Virus record (IMG/VR): IMGVR_UViG_3300042308_001511
Span: 124,001-188,000 of that record
Reading direction: 5' to 3' (one strand)
From: a virus
Length of the DNA stretch: 64,000 bases
A program made the translations under genes and the position numbers. The notes below the pieces were generated by a model. That model was not told the origin of the DNA. It ran no database searches and was given only the letters and a program-made list of their open reading frames with translations. The stretch's first letter is position 1. Every line of letters starts with the position of its first letter. Positions 48,968 to 56,957 of this stretch are shown here, in pieces.

Positions 48968-49465
48968 ATGAGGAAGTGGAACGATTTTGAGTTGACCGAC
49001 TATCTCCGTGAAGAGAGGATGAACTGCTATTATTTCTGGTCCAAAGGAAAGATAACTAGGAAAAAATCTCACGAAGGAATATACGAACAGAACCTAGCTG
49101 GAACCTGTGAGTGGAACGGCATCAGACTCAAAAACGGGTTCAACATAATATTCAACAGATTCTTAATAAAATATACTATGGAAGGAAAATGGAACGGCCA
49201 AAGTAAAGCTGAATATTTGAAAAATTATAAAAGAATAGAAGATATCATCTCTAAATCAGATGGTGATGTTGATAAACAAGAGAAACTTGCAAAATTACAA
49301 GCCAATAAAATAAAAGATGAATGGAAAGCCATAAACCGAGCAATTGCAGCAAAAGATATGGATTATGAAAATATCTTTGAAATTTTCTTCCAAAGAGCCT
49401 ACGAATTAGGATCCGTATCAAAACAGGAATATAGAGAATACCAAATGGATAAACTGGGTATATGA
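48968..49465 (+). CDS. Hypothetical protein with recurring C-terminal motif
   Basis: The 165-residue product starts MRKWNDFELTDYLREERM. The TATATTTG box just upstream decides this ATG. After about 70 residues the base composition shifts to A/T-rich and the protein becomes helical and charged (KAEYLKNYKRIEDIISKSDG, KLAKLQANKIKDEWKAINR). It ends YREYQMDKLGI. The composition step suggests fusion of two segments. No domain recognised. Confidence 0.55.
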   Translation: MRKWNDFELTDYLREERMNCYYFWSKGKITRKKSHEGIYEQNLAGTCEWNGIRLKNGFNIIFNRFLIKYTMEGKWNGQSKAEYLKNYKRIEDIISKSDGDVDKQEKLAKLQANKIKDEWKAINRAIAAKDMDYENIFEIFFQRAYELGSVSKQEYREYQMDKLGI

Positions 49466-49617
49466 TAGTTCTGTACAATATAATTGTGGTCTTCGTTCTG
49501 GCGTTGATTGTGAAACTTGGTGTCACTTACACTGATTATGAAGAGTATTTTGTTGCACTTGGTGTCATAGACATAGTCTACCTCAGTTGTGTTATTATGT
49601 ATATTTTTATTAACTAA
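49462..49617 (+). CDS. Small two-helix membrane protein
   Basis: The 51 residues start at an ATGA overlap. They form two hydrophobic helices (VLYNIIVVFVLALIV and ALGVIDIVYLSCVIMYIFI), joined by a polar turn TYTDYEEY. Likely inner-membrane; role unknown. Confidence 0.55.
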   Translation: MIVLYNIIVVFVLALIVKLGVTYTDYEEYFVALGVIDIVYLSCVIMYIFIN

Positions 49618-50084
49618 ATAGTACGTTGGCTACGAAATCTGTCCTCTTGTCTTCGGAGAAGTTTATCTAAGTCGGTCTCAATTATAGATCTCCTTATATT
49701 TTCAGCATCATTCATACGACGATCCATCTCGGTGTCAAAAGACTCACATACATTACAAGCACTTTTGTATGATATATGTAATTCGTATAAATTATTACCA
49801 CTATCAGTCACGTCCATTATAGTAAGAACAGAATCATCGTTTGTACCATTCGCAGACTGAAAAACCATAAGTAAGTCACCTTTCTCTATTTGTCTAACAC
49901 CATAGCTATTTACACCTAAACGACATTCTTTGTCTTTTAGAAGCATTTTCCAAAGTCTTATAGCTTTCTCTTGGTATGGAGATATTTTGTATTGTTTCTC
50001 GGGATACATTGTTGCACCGAATCTACGTGTTAAACGTCTCCAACTAACTTTCAGTCTTTTTATTCTCCAACTTATAACAATCAT
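49614..50084 (-). CDS. Hypothetical protein with basic N-terminus
   Basis: The 156 residues start MIVISWRIKRLKVSWRRLTRR, strongly basic. A beta-rich middle follows (GVRQIEKGDLLMVFQSANG, YELHISYKSACNVCESF), with two Cys close together. The C-terminus is charged and helical (DLDKLLRRQEDRFRSQRTI). It converges on the membrane-protein gene with a 4-base overlap. No family recognised. Confidence 0.5.
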   Translation of the reverse strand: MIVISWRIKRLKVSWRRLTRRFGATMYPEKQYKISPYQEKAIRLWKMLLKDKECRLGVNSYGVRQIEKGDLLMVFQSANGTNDDSVLTIMDVTDSGNNLYELHISYKSACNVCESFDTEMDRRMNDAENIRRSIIETDLDKLLRRQEDRFRSQRTI

Positions 50085-50131
50085 AATAAAGTTTACTTTT
50101 ATGTTCTATAAAACGTTGGACATTTGTTTAG

Positions 50132-51148
50132 TCAATTAATAACTACATAGGATTTTTTTCCAAACGTTGAGTCGGTGTAAATCAATTCGCCATTTTCATA
50201 CACATCCATTGATATTGCATTATTAGGTACTATGTTATATTGCCAATATCCTTTTCCATATAGTGTGTGTGATATTTCTAAATAATTTCCTGAGTCGTCT
50301 TTGATAGTCATACTTCTTTCTCGTGTTCCATCTTTGTAGTTATATGATAGAATTGTGAATTCTCCGGTGTCTGTACCATTCCTGTTTGTCCTGTAGAAAC
50401 CTGTTGTGCAGCCATTGTGTGTTGATGGTAGGTTACTTTGTGAAGTTTCGGTATTCCATACGGTGTCTGTAAAATATTTTTGCATATTATTACCGTCTTC
50501 TCTTATGACGTTAGTAGCTTTATTGTCTATTGCGTGTCTCAGGAAGTCTTCAACATTTTTGTATCTATCTGAGTTCATCTGATTTTTAAGGTAATCGACG
50601 TAGTCTTGTTGAGTTTCTATCTCTGGTATGTCAGAGATGAAAGAATCTATTGAGAAATACATATAATGGAAAGAAACATCGGTCTCATTGAAGAATAATA
50701 GACCTTTTTTACCTAATTCTTCTACCCTTTCTGGTATACTCATCATCATATTCATAGATTCTGCGCCCATCATATCATCTACTTCGATACGATGGAAATG
50801 TGTGTATCCGTATGCTTTTGCAATTCTTACTGCTTTTCCTAAATTTCTCAATACGGATAGACCATGTCTTTGTACTCCTGGTGTGAATTCGTATATTTCA
50901 ATCTGTTGGAACAGTTTGTATAGAACTATGTCATCTGATGGCATATCGGAAAACAACCTATTCTCTTTATCGTAGAGGTAAAGATCCAACGACTCTATTG
51001 TCTGTTTTGGTACTGGTGTGTTAGATATAAGCATCACCTTACCACCACGAATTTTTATTTCATTTATACGTTGATCTAATTTTTCCTGTAGTGCATCGGA
51101 TTGTACGAAGCAGTCAATTATGAAAATTGGTTTTATTTCTAACATCAA
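50132..51148 (-). CDS. Glycosyltransferase-like protein (GT-A type)
   Basis: The 338 residues have KPIFIIDCFVQSDALQEKLDQRI, then GGKVMLISNTPVP and YGYTHFHRIEVDDMMGAES. The last has the DxD-type metal site (EVDD) in the expected place after a strand. VEELGKKGLLFFNETDVSFHYM follows. The final 100 residues are strand-rich and may bind the acceptor. It is a distant relative of the protein at 11518. It likely glycosylates virion or host surface structures. Confidence 0.55.
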   Translation of the reverse strand: MMLEIKPIFIIDCFVQSDALQEKLDQRINEIKIRGGKVMLISNTPVPKQTIESLDLYLYDKENRLFSDMPSDDIVLYKLFQQIEIYEFTPGVQRHGLSVLRNLGKAVRIAKAYGYTHFHRIEVDDMMGAESMNMMMSIPERVEELGKKGLLFFNETDVSFHYMYFSIDSFISDIPEIETQQDYVDYLKNQMNSDRYKNVEDFLRHAIDNKATNVIREDGNNMQKYFTDTVWNTETSQSNLPSTHNGCTTGFYRTNRNGTDTGEFTILSYNYKDGTRERSMTIKDDSGNYLEISHTLYGKGYWQYNIVPNNAISMDVYENGELIYTDSTFGKKSYVVIN

Positions 51149-51164
51149 ATTGATTCTTTTTATT

Positions 51165-51172
51165 TATATTTG
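51165..51172 (+). promoter_or_regulatory. Bacteroidota-type -7 box TATATTTG
   Basis: TATATTTG lies 35 bases before the ATG at 51208. Confidence 0.5.
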
Positions 51173-51207
51173 TATCTGTACTTATATTATTAAAAAGATC
51201 AATCTAC

Positions 51208-51603
51208 ATGAAGAAACTTTTTCTGGATGACATTAGGTCACCAAAAGATGCAATCGGTTTAGTACCTTCACATATGAACCAGTTCTACTGGGCCAATGAC
51301 TGGGACGTAGTTCGTAGTCACGACGAGTTTGTTGATTGGATCGTAACGAATGGTGTTCCTGACTTTGTTAGTTTTGACCACGACTTAGCAGATGAGCACT
51401 ACATCGACTTTATGGGTTTGTCTGATGGTAAAGAGAAAACTGAAACAACTGAGAAAACTGGATACGAGTCTGCAAAATGGCTTGTTTACCACTGTCTCGA
51501 TAAAGGTGTCGGTTTACCCGAATACCAAGTTCACTCGGCAAATCCAGTTGGTAAAGCAAACATACAGGGTTATTTAGAGAATGCGAAAAAACATCTACTC
51601 TGA
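51208..51603 (+). CDS. Cyclic-phosphate-type receiver (cREC) domain protein
   Basis: The 131 residues start directly with KKLFLDDIRSPKDAIG. VVRSHDEFVDWIVTNG, VSFDHDLADEHYID and YQVHSANPVG follow. These are the same motifs in the same order as the tagged protein at 7174, without the tag. The Asp-pair loop and the SANP loop are conserved, so both copies share a binding or catalytic site. It stands alone under its own promoter, so it is probably made in the cell rather than packaged. Role in cyclic-phosphate or RNA-end processing is inferred from family context. Confidence 0.65.
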   Translation: MKKLFLDDIRSPKDAIGLVPSHMNQFYWANDWDVVRSHDEFVDWIVTNGVPDFVSFDHDLADEHYIDFMGLSDGKEKTETTEKTGYESAKWLVYHCLDKGVGLPEYQVHSANPVGKANIQGYLENAKKHLL

Positions 51604-51610
51604 TTGTAGC

Positions 51611-51636
51611 GGAACGGAATTTGTTCCTTATATTTG
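51611..51636 (+). promoter_or_regulatory. Palindrome plus TATATTTG box upstream of VWA gene
   Basis: GGAAC-N7-GTTCC (51611-51627) lies immediately before TATATTTG (51629-51636). The palindrome may be an operator or a weak terminator for the receiver gene. Confidence 0.5.
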
Positions 51637-51666
51637 TAAAATATATAGAAAAGTAAAAGAAAAACT

Positions 51667-53259
51667 ATGATAATAAAAAACATCCACGAGAAACTTCTGA
51701 ACGGTATCCAGACGATGCTTATCGACACGAAGATCAATTTACCTTACTATGGTGAGTTTAACCTCCACATATCGTTCCACGAGCAGGACAGTATCGGTAC
51801 CTGTGCGGTAAACGTTACTGGTAAAGGTATGAACTTCTACTATAGTCCGAAGTTCCTTGAGAATATGTCTCAAAAAGAAGTAAACTTTATCACGCTTCAC
51901 GAGGACTTCCACCTTTTGTTTGATCACCCGAAACGTACAGTTTCAGGACAATATGATCACAAAATGTCCAACATTGTTCAGGATATGATTATCAACCACA
52001 TCATCTGGGAAGACATCCCACATGCATTTGTTGAAATTCCTAAGTCTCCAGATGGAAAGAATATGGCTCTTTTTGTGCCTAAAGAATACACTGGTAAACT
52101 TATCTTCGAGGAACTTTATGAGTGGATGAAAGAAGAGAAAGAGAAGTGGCAGAAAGAGCAAAAGAAAAACTGCGAGTGTTCTACTTGTAACGGGACTGGT
52201 AAGAAACAAGATCAGAAACAAAAAGGTCAGGGTAACCAACAAGGACAAGATCAAGGTGATCAGGGACAACCACAACAAGGTAAAGGTAACCAACCTGGTG
52301 ATGGTGAAGGACAACCTGGTGATGGTCAAGGTGATGGTGAAGGACAACCTGGTGATGGTCAAGGTGAAGGTCAAGGACAGGGTCAACCACAAAAAGGACA
52401 AGGTGGTGGTCAAGGTCAGGGTAATCAACCTGGTGATGGCGAACCGTGCCCAGACTGTGATGGAACTGGAAACCAAGGTGGTAAAGACTCTAGTGGTAAA
52501 CCATCTTATGGTCCTTATGGTAAGAATCCTAAAAAAGATGGTGAAGGATTGGACACTTGGTCTAAAGAACAAATCTTCCAAGATATGGAGAACGGGACTG
52601 GTGAATACCTTGATAAACACATCGGTGATGAGGTGCCTGAAGAGATGAGAAACGCGATGGTGAAGGATGTTATGGAGAGATTGGCTGCACGTGGATTGGC
52701 TGCTGGTAATATGGAAACAACCTTGAACAAGTTGCGTAAAAAGAGAAAAGACTACTTGAAAGAAATCAAACGAAGTGTTTCAAACATCATATTCGGAACA
52801 CAGAAGGTGAGAACAATCATCAAGCCAAACCGTAAGGGTATCTCCGGGTTGAAAGGTAATAAGAAGATCAAGACTGCAATCAACGTAATCTTGGATACTT
52901 CTGGATCGATGGGAAATACGTTCGAAAAAGTACTTTCTTACATATATAGAAATGATATCTCAGTAAATATGATTCAAGCAGATACACAGGTGAACTGGGT
53001 AGACAAGTTCATGGATAAAAAGAAAGTCGAGAGAATGAAAATCTCAGGACTTGGAGGAACTGCACTTATGCCAGCGGTTGATTATGTTGTAGAACACTTC
53101 AACAAATACAATACATGTATCCTCACGGACGGTTATTGTGATAGTTTGGATCTTTCAAAACTAAACGGAAAGGTGCTTATCATCTCAATCGGGACAAAGG
53201 TTCCAATTACAAAAGGTAACAATAAAGTCAAACAAATAGTCGTAGATATCGACCAATAA
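51667..53259 (+). CDS. Metallopeptidase-VWA protein with Gly/Gln-rich insert
   Basis: The 530 residues resemble the DUF2201-type pair of domains. The N-terminal part has a zinc-protease-like helix NFITLHEDFHLLFDH (HExxH form), and the C-terminal VWA-like domain has AINVILDTSGSMGNTF (MIDAS DxSGS), GLGGTALMPAV and CILTDGYCD. Between them is a Gly/Gln/Asp/Pro-rich repeat (about 185-260), bounded by CSTCNGTGKK and CPDCDGTGNQ. This looks like a split DnaJ-type zinc finger. Such proteins usually work with a MoxR-type AAA ATPase, which is not in this window. Possible role in metal insertion or complex assembly. Confidence 0.75.
   Translation: MIIKNIHEKLLNGIQTMLIDTKINLPYYGEFNLHISFHEQDSIGTCAVNVTGKGMNFYYSPKFLENMSQKEVNFITLHEDFHLLFDHPKRTVSGQYDHKMSNIVQDMIINHIIWEDIPHAFVEIPKSPDGKNMALFVPKEYTGKLIFEELYEWMKEEKEKWQKEQKKNCECSTCNGTGKKQDQKQKGQGNQQGQDQGDQGQPQQGKGNQPGDGEGQPGDGQGDGEGQPGDGQGEGQGQGQPQKGQGGGQGQGNQPGDGEPCPDCDGTGNQGGKDSSGKPSYGPYGKNPKKDGEGLDTWSKEQIFQDMENGTGEYLDKHIGDEVPEEMRNAMVKDVMERLAARGLAAGNMETTLNKLRKKRKDYLKEIKRSVSNIIFGTQKVRTIIKPNRKGISGLKGNKKIKTAINVILDTSGSMGNTFEKVLSYIYRNDISVNMIQADTQVNWVDKFMDKKKVERMKISGLGGTALMPAVDYVVEHFNKYNTCILTDGYCDSLDLSKLNGKVLIISIGTKVPITKGNNKVKQIVVDIDQ
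52203..52440 (+). repeat. Coding tandem repeat (Gly/Gln/Asp-rich)
   Basis: Short GGTGATGGTCAAGG-like units repeat many times; one 33-base unit occurs twice in tandem near 52293-52358. The encoded phrase is GDGEGQPGDGQ and variants. Length is likely variable between relatives. Confidence 0.75.
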
Positions 53260-53288
53260 AAAAGCCAGTCTCAGGACTGGCTTTTTTT
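53259..53288. terminator. Bidirectional terminator
   Basis: AAAAAGCCAGTC and GACTGGCTTTTTTT with a TCAG loop between converging genes. Confidence 0.85.
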
Positions 53289-53817
53289 ATAAATTGTATT
53301 TTGAGAATAGTTCATCAAAATTGGTGGAACATAGTAAAGGACATAATTGTTTTATCTCTTCGTCTTCAAAATCCCACCATTTTAGTTTTAAAAGTTTATT
53401 TATAACTTCGTCGTCAAATCGTTTTTTTATGAATTTTGCGGGATTTCCACCTACTATGGTATATGGTTCTATATCCTTTACTACGTGTGAGTTATTTGCA
53501 ACTACCGCACCATCTCCGATATTGACACCGGACATTATTGTTACGTTTGCACCAATCCAAACGTCATTTCCTATGATAACACTTCCTTTGGTATGTGGGT
53601 GACCTTCTCCTGAAAATGTATTGAATACGTCTCTGTACATATGACCAAATGGATAAGTAGTTATCCAATCACTTCTGTGATTCCCACCTGTGAATATTTT
53701 TAAACCTTTTGCGATACTACAGAAAGATCCGATTTCAACAAACTCTTCTGGTGTGTAAACGTTCATATCTATATTATTTTGATCGATATATGAGTATTTG
53801 CCTATTTTTCTTATCAT
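53287..53817 (-). CDS. Hexapeptide-repeat acetyltransferase (CatB/Vat-like)
   Basis: The 176 residues show left-handed beta-helix repeats: IGSFCSIAKGLKIFTGGNH with the catalytic-type His, then the variable loop WITTYPFGHMY. VIIGNDVWIGANVTIMSGVNIGDGAVVANNSHVVKDI and YTIVGGNPAKFIKKRF follow. The terminal helices resemble xenobiotic or O-antigen acetyltransferases. It uses acetyl-CoA. With glf and the glycosyltransferases it suggests glycan tailoring; drug modification is less likely in this context. Confidence 0.85.
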   Translation of the reverse strand: MIRKIGKYSYIDQNNIDMNVYTPEEFVEIGSFCSIAKGLKIFTGGNHRSDWITTYPFGHMYRDVFNTFSGEGHPHTKGSVIIGNDVWIGANVTIMSGVNIGDGAVVANNSHVVKDIEPYTIVGGNPAKFIKKRFDDEVINKLLKLKWWDFEDEEIKQLCPLLCSTNFDELFSKYNL

Positions 53818-53866
53818 AAATTGTTTTTATTTTGTTTTATATTTTGTTTTTATTATATGTTTTTAT

Positions 53867-53874
53867 TATATTTG
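53867..53874 (+). promoter_or_regulatory. Bacteroidota-type -7 box TATATTTG
   Basis: 20 bases before the ATG at 53895, at the head of a three-gene overlapping operon. Confidence 0.6.
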
Positions 53875-53894
53875 TAAAACAAAACTAAAACGAT

Positions 53895-54500
53895 ATGATA
53901 GACTTCGGCCAATACACAATCGAGGAACTTGCAAATGCACTTTATCTTAAGATGGAGGGTGAGGGTTTTTCTAAGGGTACTGATAAAACGAAATGGAGAG
54001 AACCAATCGTTGCTGAGAAACTTGGTCATAAGGCACACGCTAAAATTTCTTCGGGTAAGGGAACTGATGGATATGGATCTGATGCATTCGATCCTACATC
54101 TACTGAGTATTGTGAGTATAAATCGCAAGCGATTGAGGATGGGCAGTTGAGAAACCTTTTACAGGAGAGTAAGACTTTGAAGAATGGTAATGTGAAAGAG
54201 TATGTTTCGTTGAGTATCACTGGTGTTTATAATGGATTCAATAACAACTTTGATGTTGCATCTGTTGAGTATGCTAAGAAGTCTCACTATTTCTCTATTT
54301 TTTACAAAGAGAGATGCGTTCTTGTTATAAAAGTGAATACTGATCACGTAATGTCTACTTTGATTTCGAACTATGAAAAGTTTGCAGCAAACGGTTCTAA
54401 GGGTACTACGAATCTAAATAGTGTTACTATTAGTCTTTCTGATAAACATCTTTACGAAATTGCATATAAAGACTATGAATTCTTTAATCAAAAACACTGA
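53895..54500 (+). CDS. Restriction-endonuclease-like PD-(D/E)XK protein
   Basis: The 201 residues contain REPIVAEKLGHKAHAK, then KGTDGYGSDAFD and CEYKSQAIEDGQL. Asp63, with Glu74-x-Lys76 after about ten residues, fits a PD-(D/E)XK nuclease active site. The C-terminal half has strands and KRCVLVIKVNTDHV-like sequence. The next gene is a DNA methyltransferase that starts inside this gene (26-base overlap), the classic arrangement of a type II restriction-modification pair. The recognition site is unknown. A non-restriction role cannot be excluded. Confidence 0.6.
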   Translation: MIDFGQYTIEELANALYLKMEGEGFSKGTDKTKWREPIVAEKLGHKAHAKISSGKGTDGYGSDAFDPTSTEYCEYKSQAIEDGQLRNLLQESKTLKNGNVKEYVSLSITGVYNGFNNNFDVASVEYAKKSHYFSIFYKERCVLVIKVNTDHVMSTLISNYEKFAANGSKGTTNLNSVTISLSDKHLYEIAYKDYEFFNQKH

Positions 54501-55221
54501 TTGTCTTGATTTTATCAAGACACTCGAAGACAACAGCGTGGATATGGTACTTACTGATCCACCGTATTTCATTGGTTTCGACGGCGGTAAAGGCTGGGAC
54601 TCTCAATGGAAATCAGAGAAAGAATACCTCGACTGGTGTGACGAATGGTCACGTGAGTGTGTGCGTGTTTTAAAACCGGGACGTATGATGATAGTCTGGG
54701 GTACTCTAAAAACTGATACCTTCATTAAACATAAACTTATGCTTAGTGGTTATGAGGGTATGTTCTCACAGAACGAAATTGTTTGGTCCTACAACTGGGG
54801 TGGACGAGTTAAGAACAACTTTGCACGCAAGCATGAGTATGCCTGGTGTTATAGTAAGGGTAAGGAGTTCTTATTCAACGATGCCGAGATTCGTGTTGAA
54901 CGAAAACTTAAAAAGAACATTAGGACTGGAAAGGACTTCGAACAGGGAACAATTCCTACGTGTATCTGGGAGAAGAACAATCACACTACTTCTAAGGACT
55001 ATTGTGGTTGGCATCCTACTACAAAGAATATCGAAATTCTTGAAAGGATGATTAGTGCTTATACTAATCCTGGTGACTTTGTGTTGGATATCTTTATGGG
55101 ATCTGGATCTACTGCTATTGCTGCGGAGAGATGTGGTAGGAACTACATTGGTTGTGAAAGGGATGAAGAGTACTATGAGAAGTCACTTATTAGGATAGAG
55201 GAAATGAAAGATTTGGTGTGA
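54475..55221 (+). CDS. DNA N6-adenine/N4-cytosine methyltransferase (beta class)
   Basis: From the ATG at 54475 the product has 248 residues. Motif IV TDPPYFIGFDGG comes early and motif I DIFMGSGSTAIAAE comes late, the beta-class order. The middle has VRVLKPGRMMIVWG, EIVWSYNWGG and the target region with CIWEKNNHTT. It should methylate the site recognised by the upstream nuclease-like protein. The longer reading from 54421 lies within that gene and is less likely. Confidence 0.88.
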   Translation: MNSLIKNTDCLDFIKTLEDNSVDMVLTDPPYFIGFDGGKGWDSQWKSEKEYLDWCDEWSRECVRVLKPGRMMIVWGTLKTDTFIKHKLMLSGYEGMFSQNEIVWSYNWGGRVKNNFARKHEYAWCYSKGKEFLFNDAEIRVERKLKKNIRTGKDFEQGTIPTCIWEKNNHTTSKDYCGWHPTTKNIEILERMISAYTNPGDFVLDIFMGSGSTAIAAERCGRNYIGCERDEEYYEKSLIRIEEMKDLV

Positions 55222-56894
55222 CTTATAAAAGAATTTATATTCTAACACCACCAGGTGTGGTTACGGGTGGACCTGAAGCTATTTACCAATTATGTGATTC
55301 AATCAATTCGTTGGGAGGTAATTGTTTTATACTTTTTAAGTATGAACATTTAAATCCTTTTCCGGAAGAATATCATCACTATAATATAAATCAATGCTAT
55401 TATAGTGATGATATAAACAAATCTGATAATTTAATAATAGTTCCTGAGATATGGACGGGAAGTCTTTATGAAGATGGTTATAATAATATGTCTAAGGCTA
55501 TTTGGTGGCTTAGTGTAGATAATTGTTATGATCGTGATTATATTCAATTGACGGATGATGTTCTACATTTATACCAATCTGAATATGCAAAATCGTTTCT
55601 CAGTGGTAGAGGTTTAGTTAATATTTTTCCACTATTTGATTATATCAATGATGATTTTTTATTAACAGAGAATTTTGATAAAAAAAATATTATTTGTTAT
55701 TCTACTAAGGGTGAAGTGGAGGCTAAACAAATAATGGAGTATTTACCAGAATATGATTTTGTTATGCTGAAAGATATGACAAGATTAGATGTTATTAATA
55801 AGTTGAAAGACTCTAAAGTTTATATAGATTTTGGAAATCACCCTGGTAAAGATAGAATGCCTAGAGAATCTGCGGTATTTGGTAATTGTTTAATAACAAA
55901 TCGTAGGGGTTCTGCTAATTTCAAAGAAGATATTCAAATACCAGATAGTTACAAATTATCCGAATTTGATCTAGTACAAATTTCAGAGTTGATAAGAGAT
56001 TGTATTGATAATTACGTTATTAGAAATTTGGATTTTTTTGATTATCGAAATATAATCAAAGGACAGAAAGATGAGTTTTTTGACCAAGTAAAAAAGTTAT
56101 TTATAATGGAAAAAGAAGAGATTTCTGATAACTTTATCGATAAACAGACAATTGATAGATGGTTTAGTTCTAAAACGGTTTGTGATTCTCAATTATCATC
56201 GTTTGTTAATAACAATCAGTTTACTAATAAGAATCCAAATTATACGGATATTTGTAAAACTTTGTTTAGGTGTGATGATGTTTATCAAAATTATGTAATT
56301 AAAGAGAGAAGACCTTTGATGTATTATCCACCACATATAGGAAGCTCAACTATACGTAAGATGGTTGATATGTTGGGACATCTTCCTAAATTAGGAATTG
56401 AAGTTGGAAGTTTTATTGGATCTAGTGCGGTATTTCTTGGTGATTTTATGAGAATATCCGGTGGTGTTCTTGTGTGTGTTGATACATGGTGTGGTGATAT
56501 CAATATGTGGCTTTTAGATTCTTTTCAAGATACTATGGCAAAATATGATGGTGATCCTAAAATATATGAATTATTTATGCAGAATATTATAGATAATAAA
56601 TTACAAGGTACGGTAATTCCTTTGCGTTTAACTTCTATAATTGCAGCACGAATGCTCAGAATATTGAATTATGAGATTGATTTTGTTTATGTTGATTCTG
56701 CACATGAGGCAGGTGAGACTTTTATGGAACTTATGCTTTATCATGATATTCTTAAGGATGGTGGTGTTTTGTTCGGTGATGATTATGAAGGTTTCCCAGC
56801 TGTTAAATATGACGTTGACTTATTTTGTAAACGTTTTGGTTATGTTCTCGAATTCACTGGTGATGGTGATACGTGGATGATAAAAAAATGTTAA
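55218..56894 (+). CDS. Two-domain protein: glycosyltransferase-like plus SAM methyltransferase
   Basis: The 558 residues start with GTG overlapping the previous stop (GTGA). The first 290 residues look like a GT-B glycosyltransferase (IYILTPPGVVTGGPEAIYQLCD at the N-terminus, IDFGNHPGKDRMPRESAVFGNCLITN near 215-240 as a donor site). Residues about 380-558 are a class I methyltransferase of the Methyltransf_24 type: LGIEVGSFIGSSAVFLGDFM, VCVDTWCGD, IDFVYVDSAHEAGETFMELML and DGGVLFGDDY. A/T-rich codons differ from the methyltransferase upstream. Probably builds and methylates a sugar on the virion or host surface. Confidence 0.7.
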   Translation: MTYKRIYILTPPGVVTGGPEAIYQLCDSINSLGGNCFILFKYEHLNPFPEEYHHYNINQCYYSDDINKSDNLIIVPEIWTGSLYEDGYNNMSKAIWWLSVDNCYDRDYIQLTDDVLHLYQSEYAKSFLSGRGLVNIFPLFDYINDDFLLTENFDKKNIICYSTKGEVEAKQIMEYLPEYDFVMLKDMTRLDVINKLKDSKVYIDFGNHPGKDRMPRESAVFGNCLITNRRGSANFKEDIQIPDSYKLSEFDLVQISELIRDCIDNYVIRNLDFFDYRNIIKGQKDEFFDQVKKLFIMEKEEISDNFIDKQTIDRWFSSKTVCDSQLSSFVNNNQFTNKNPNYTDICKTLFRCDDVYQNYVIKERRPLMYYPPHIGSSTIRKMVDMLGHLPKLGIEVGSFIGSSAVFLGDFMRISGGVLVCVDTWCGDINMWLLDSFQDTMAKYDGDPKIYELFMQNIIDNKLQGTVIPLRLTSIIAARMLRILNYEIDFVYVDSAHEAGETFMELMLYHDILKDGGVLFGDDYEGFPAVKYDVDLFCKRFGYVLEFTGDGDTWMIKKC

Positions 56895-56911
56895 TAAAAT
56901 ATCTAAGTAGA

Positions 56912-56938
56912 GCCACCAAACGGTGGTTTTTCTTTTTA
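56912..56938 (+). terminator. Terminator after the fusion gene
   Basis: CCACC-AAAC-GGTGG hairpin followed by a T-rich run. Confidence 0.7.
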
Positions 56939-56957
56939 ATTGTAATCTCGTCGAGTA

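Noticed and set aside
52203-52440. Repeat array that might be taken for CRISPR
   Set aside because: Repeat units are short, in frame and coding for Gly/Gln/Asp; there are no unique spacers of constant length.
51943-52620. Reverse ORF rich in Thr/Leu/Ile
   Set aside because: It is the complement of the Gly/Gln repeat in the VWA gene, with no start context or motif.
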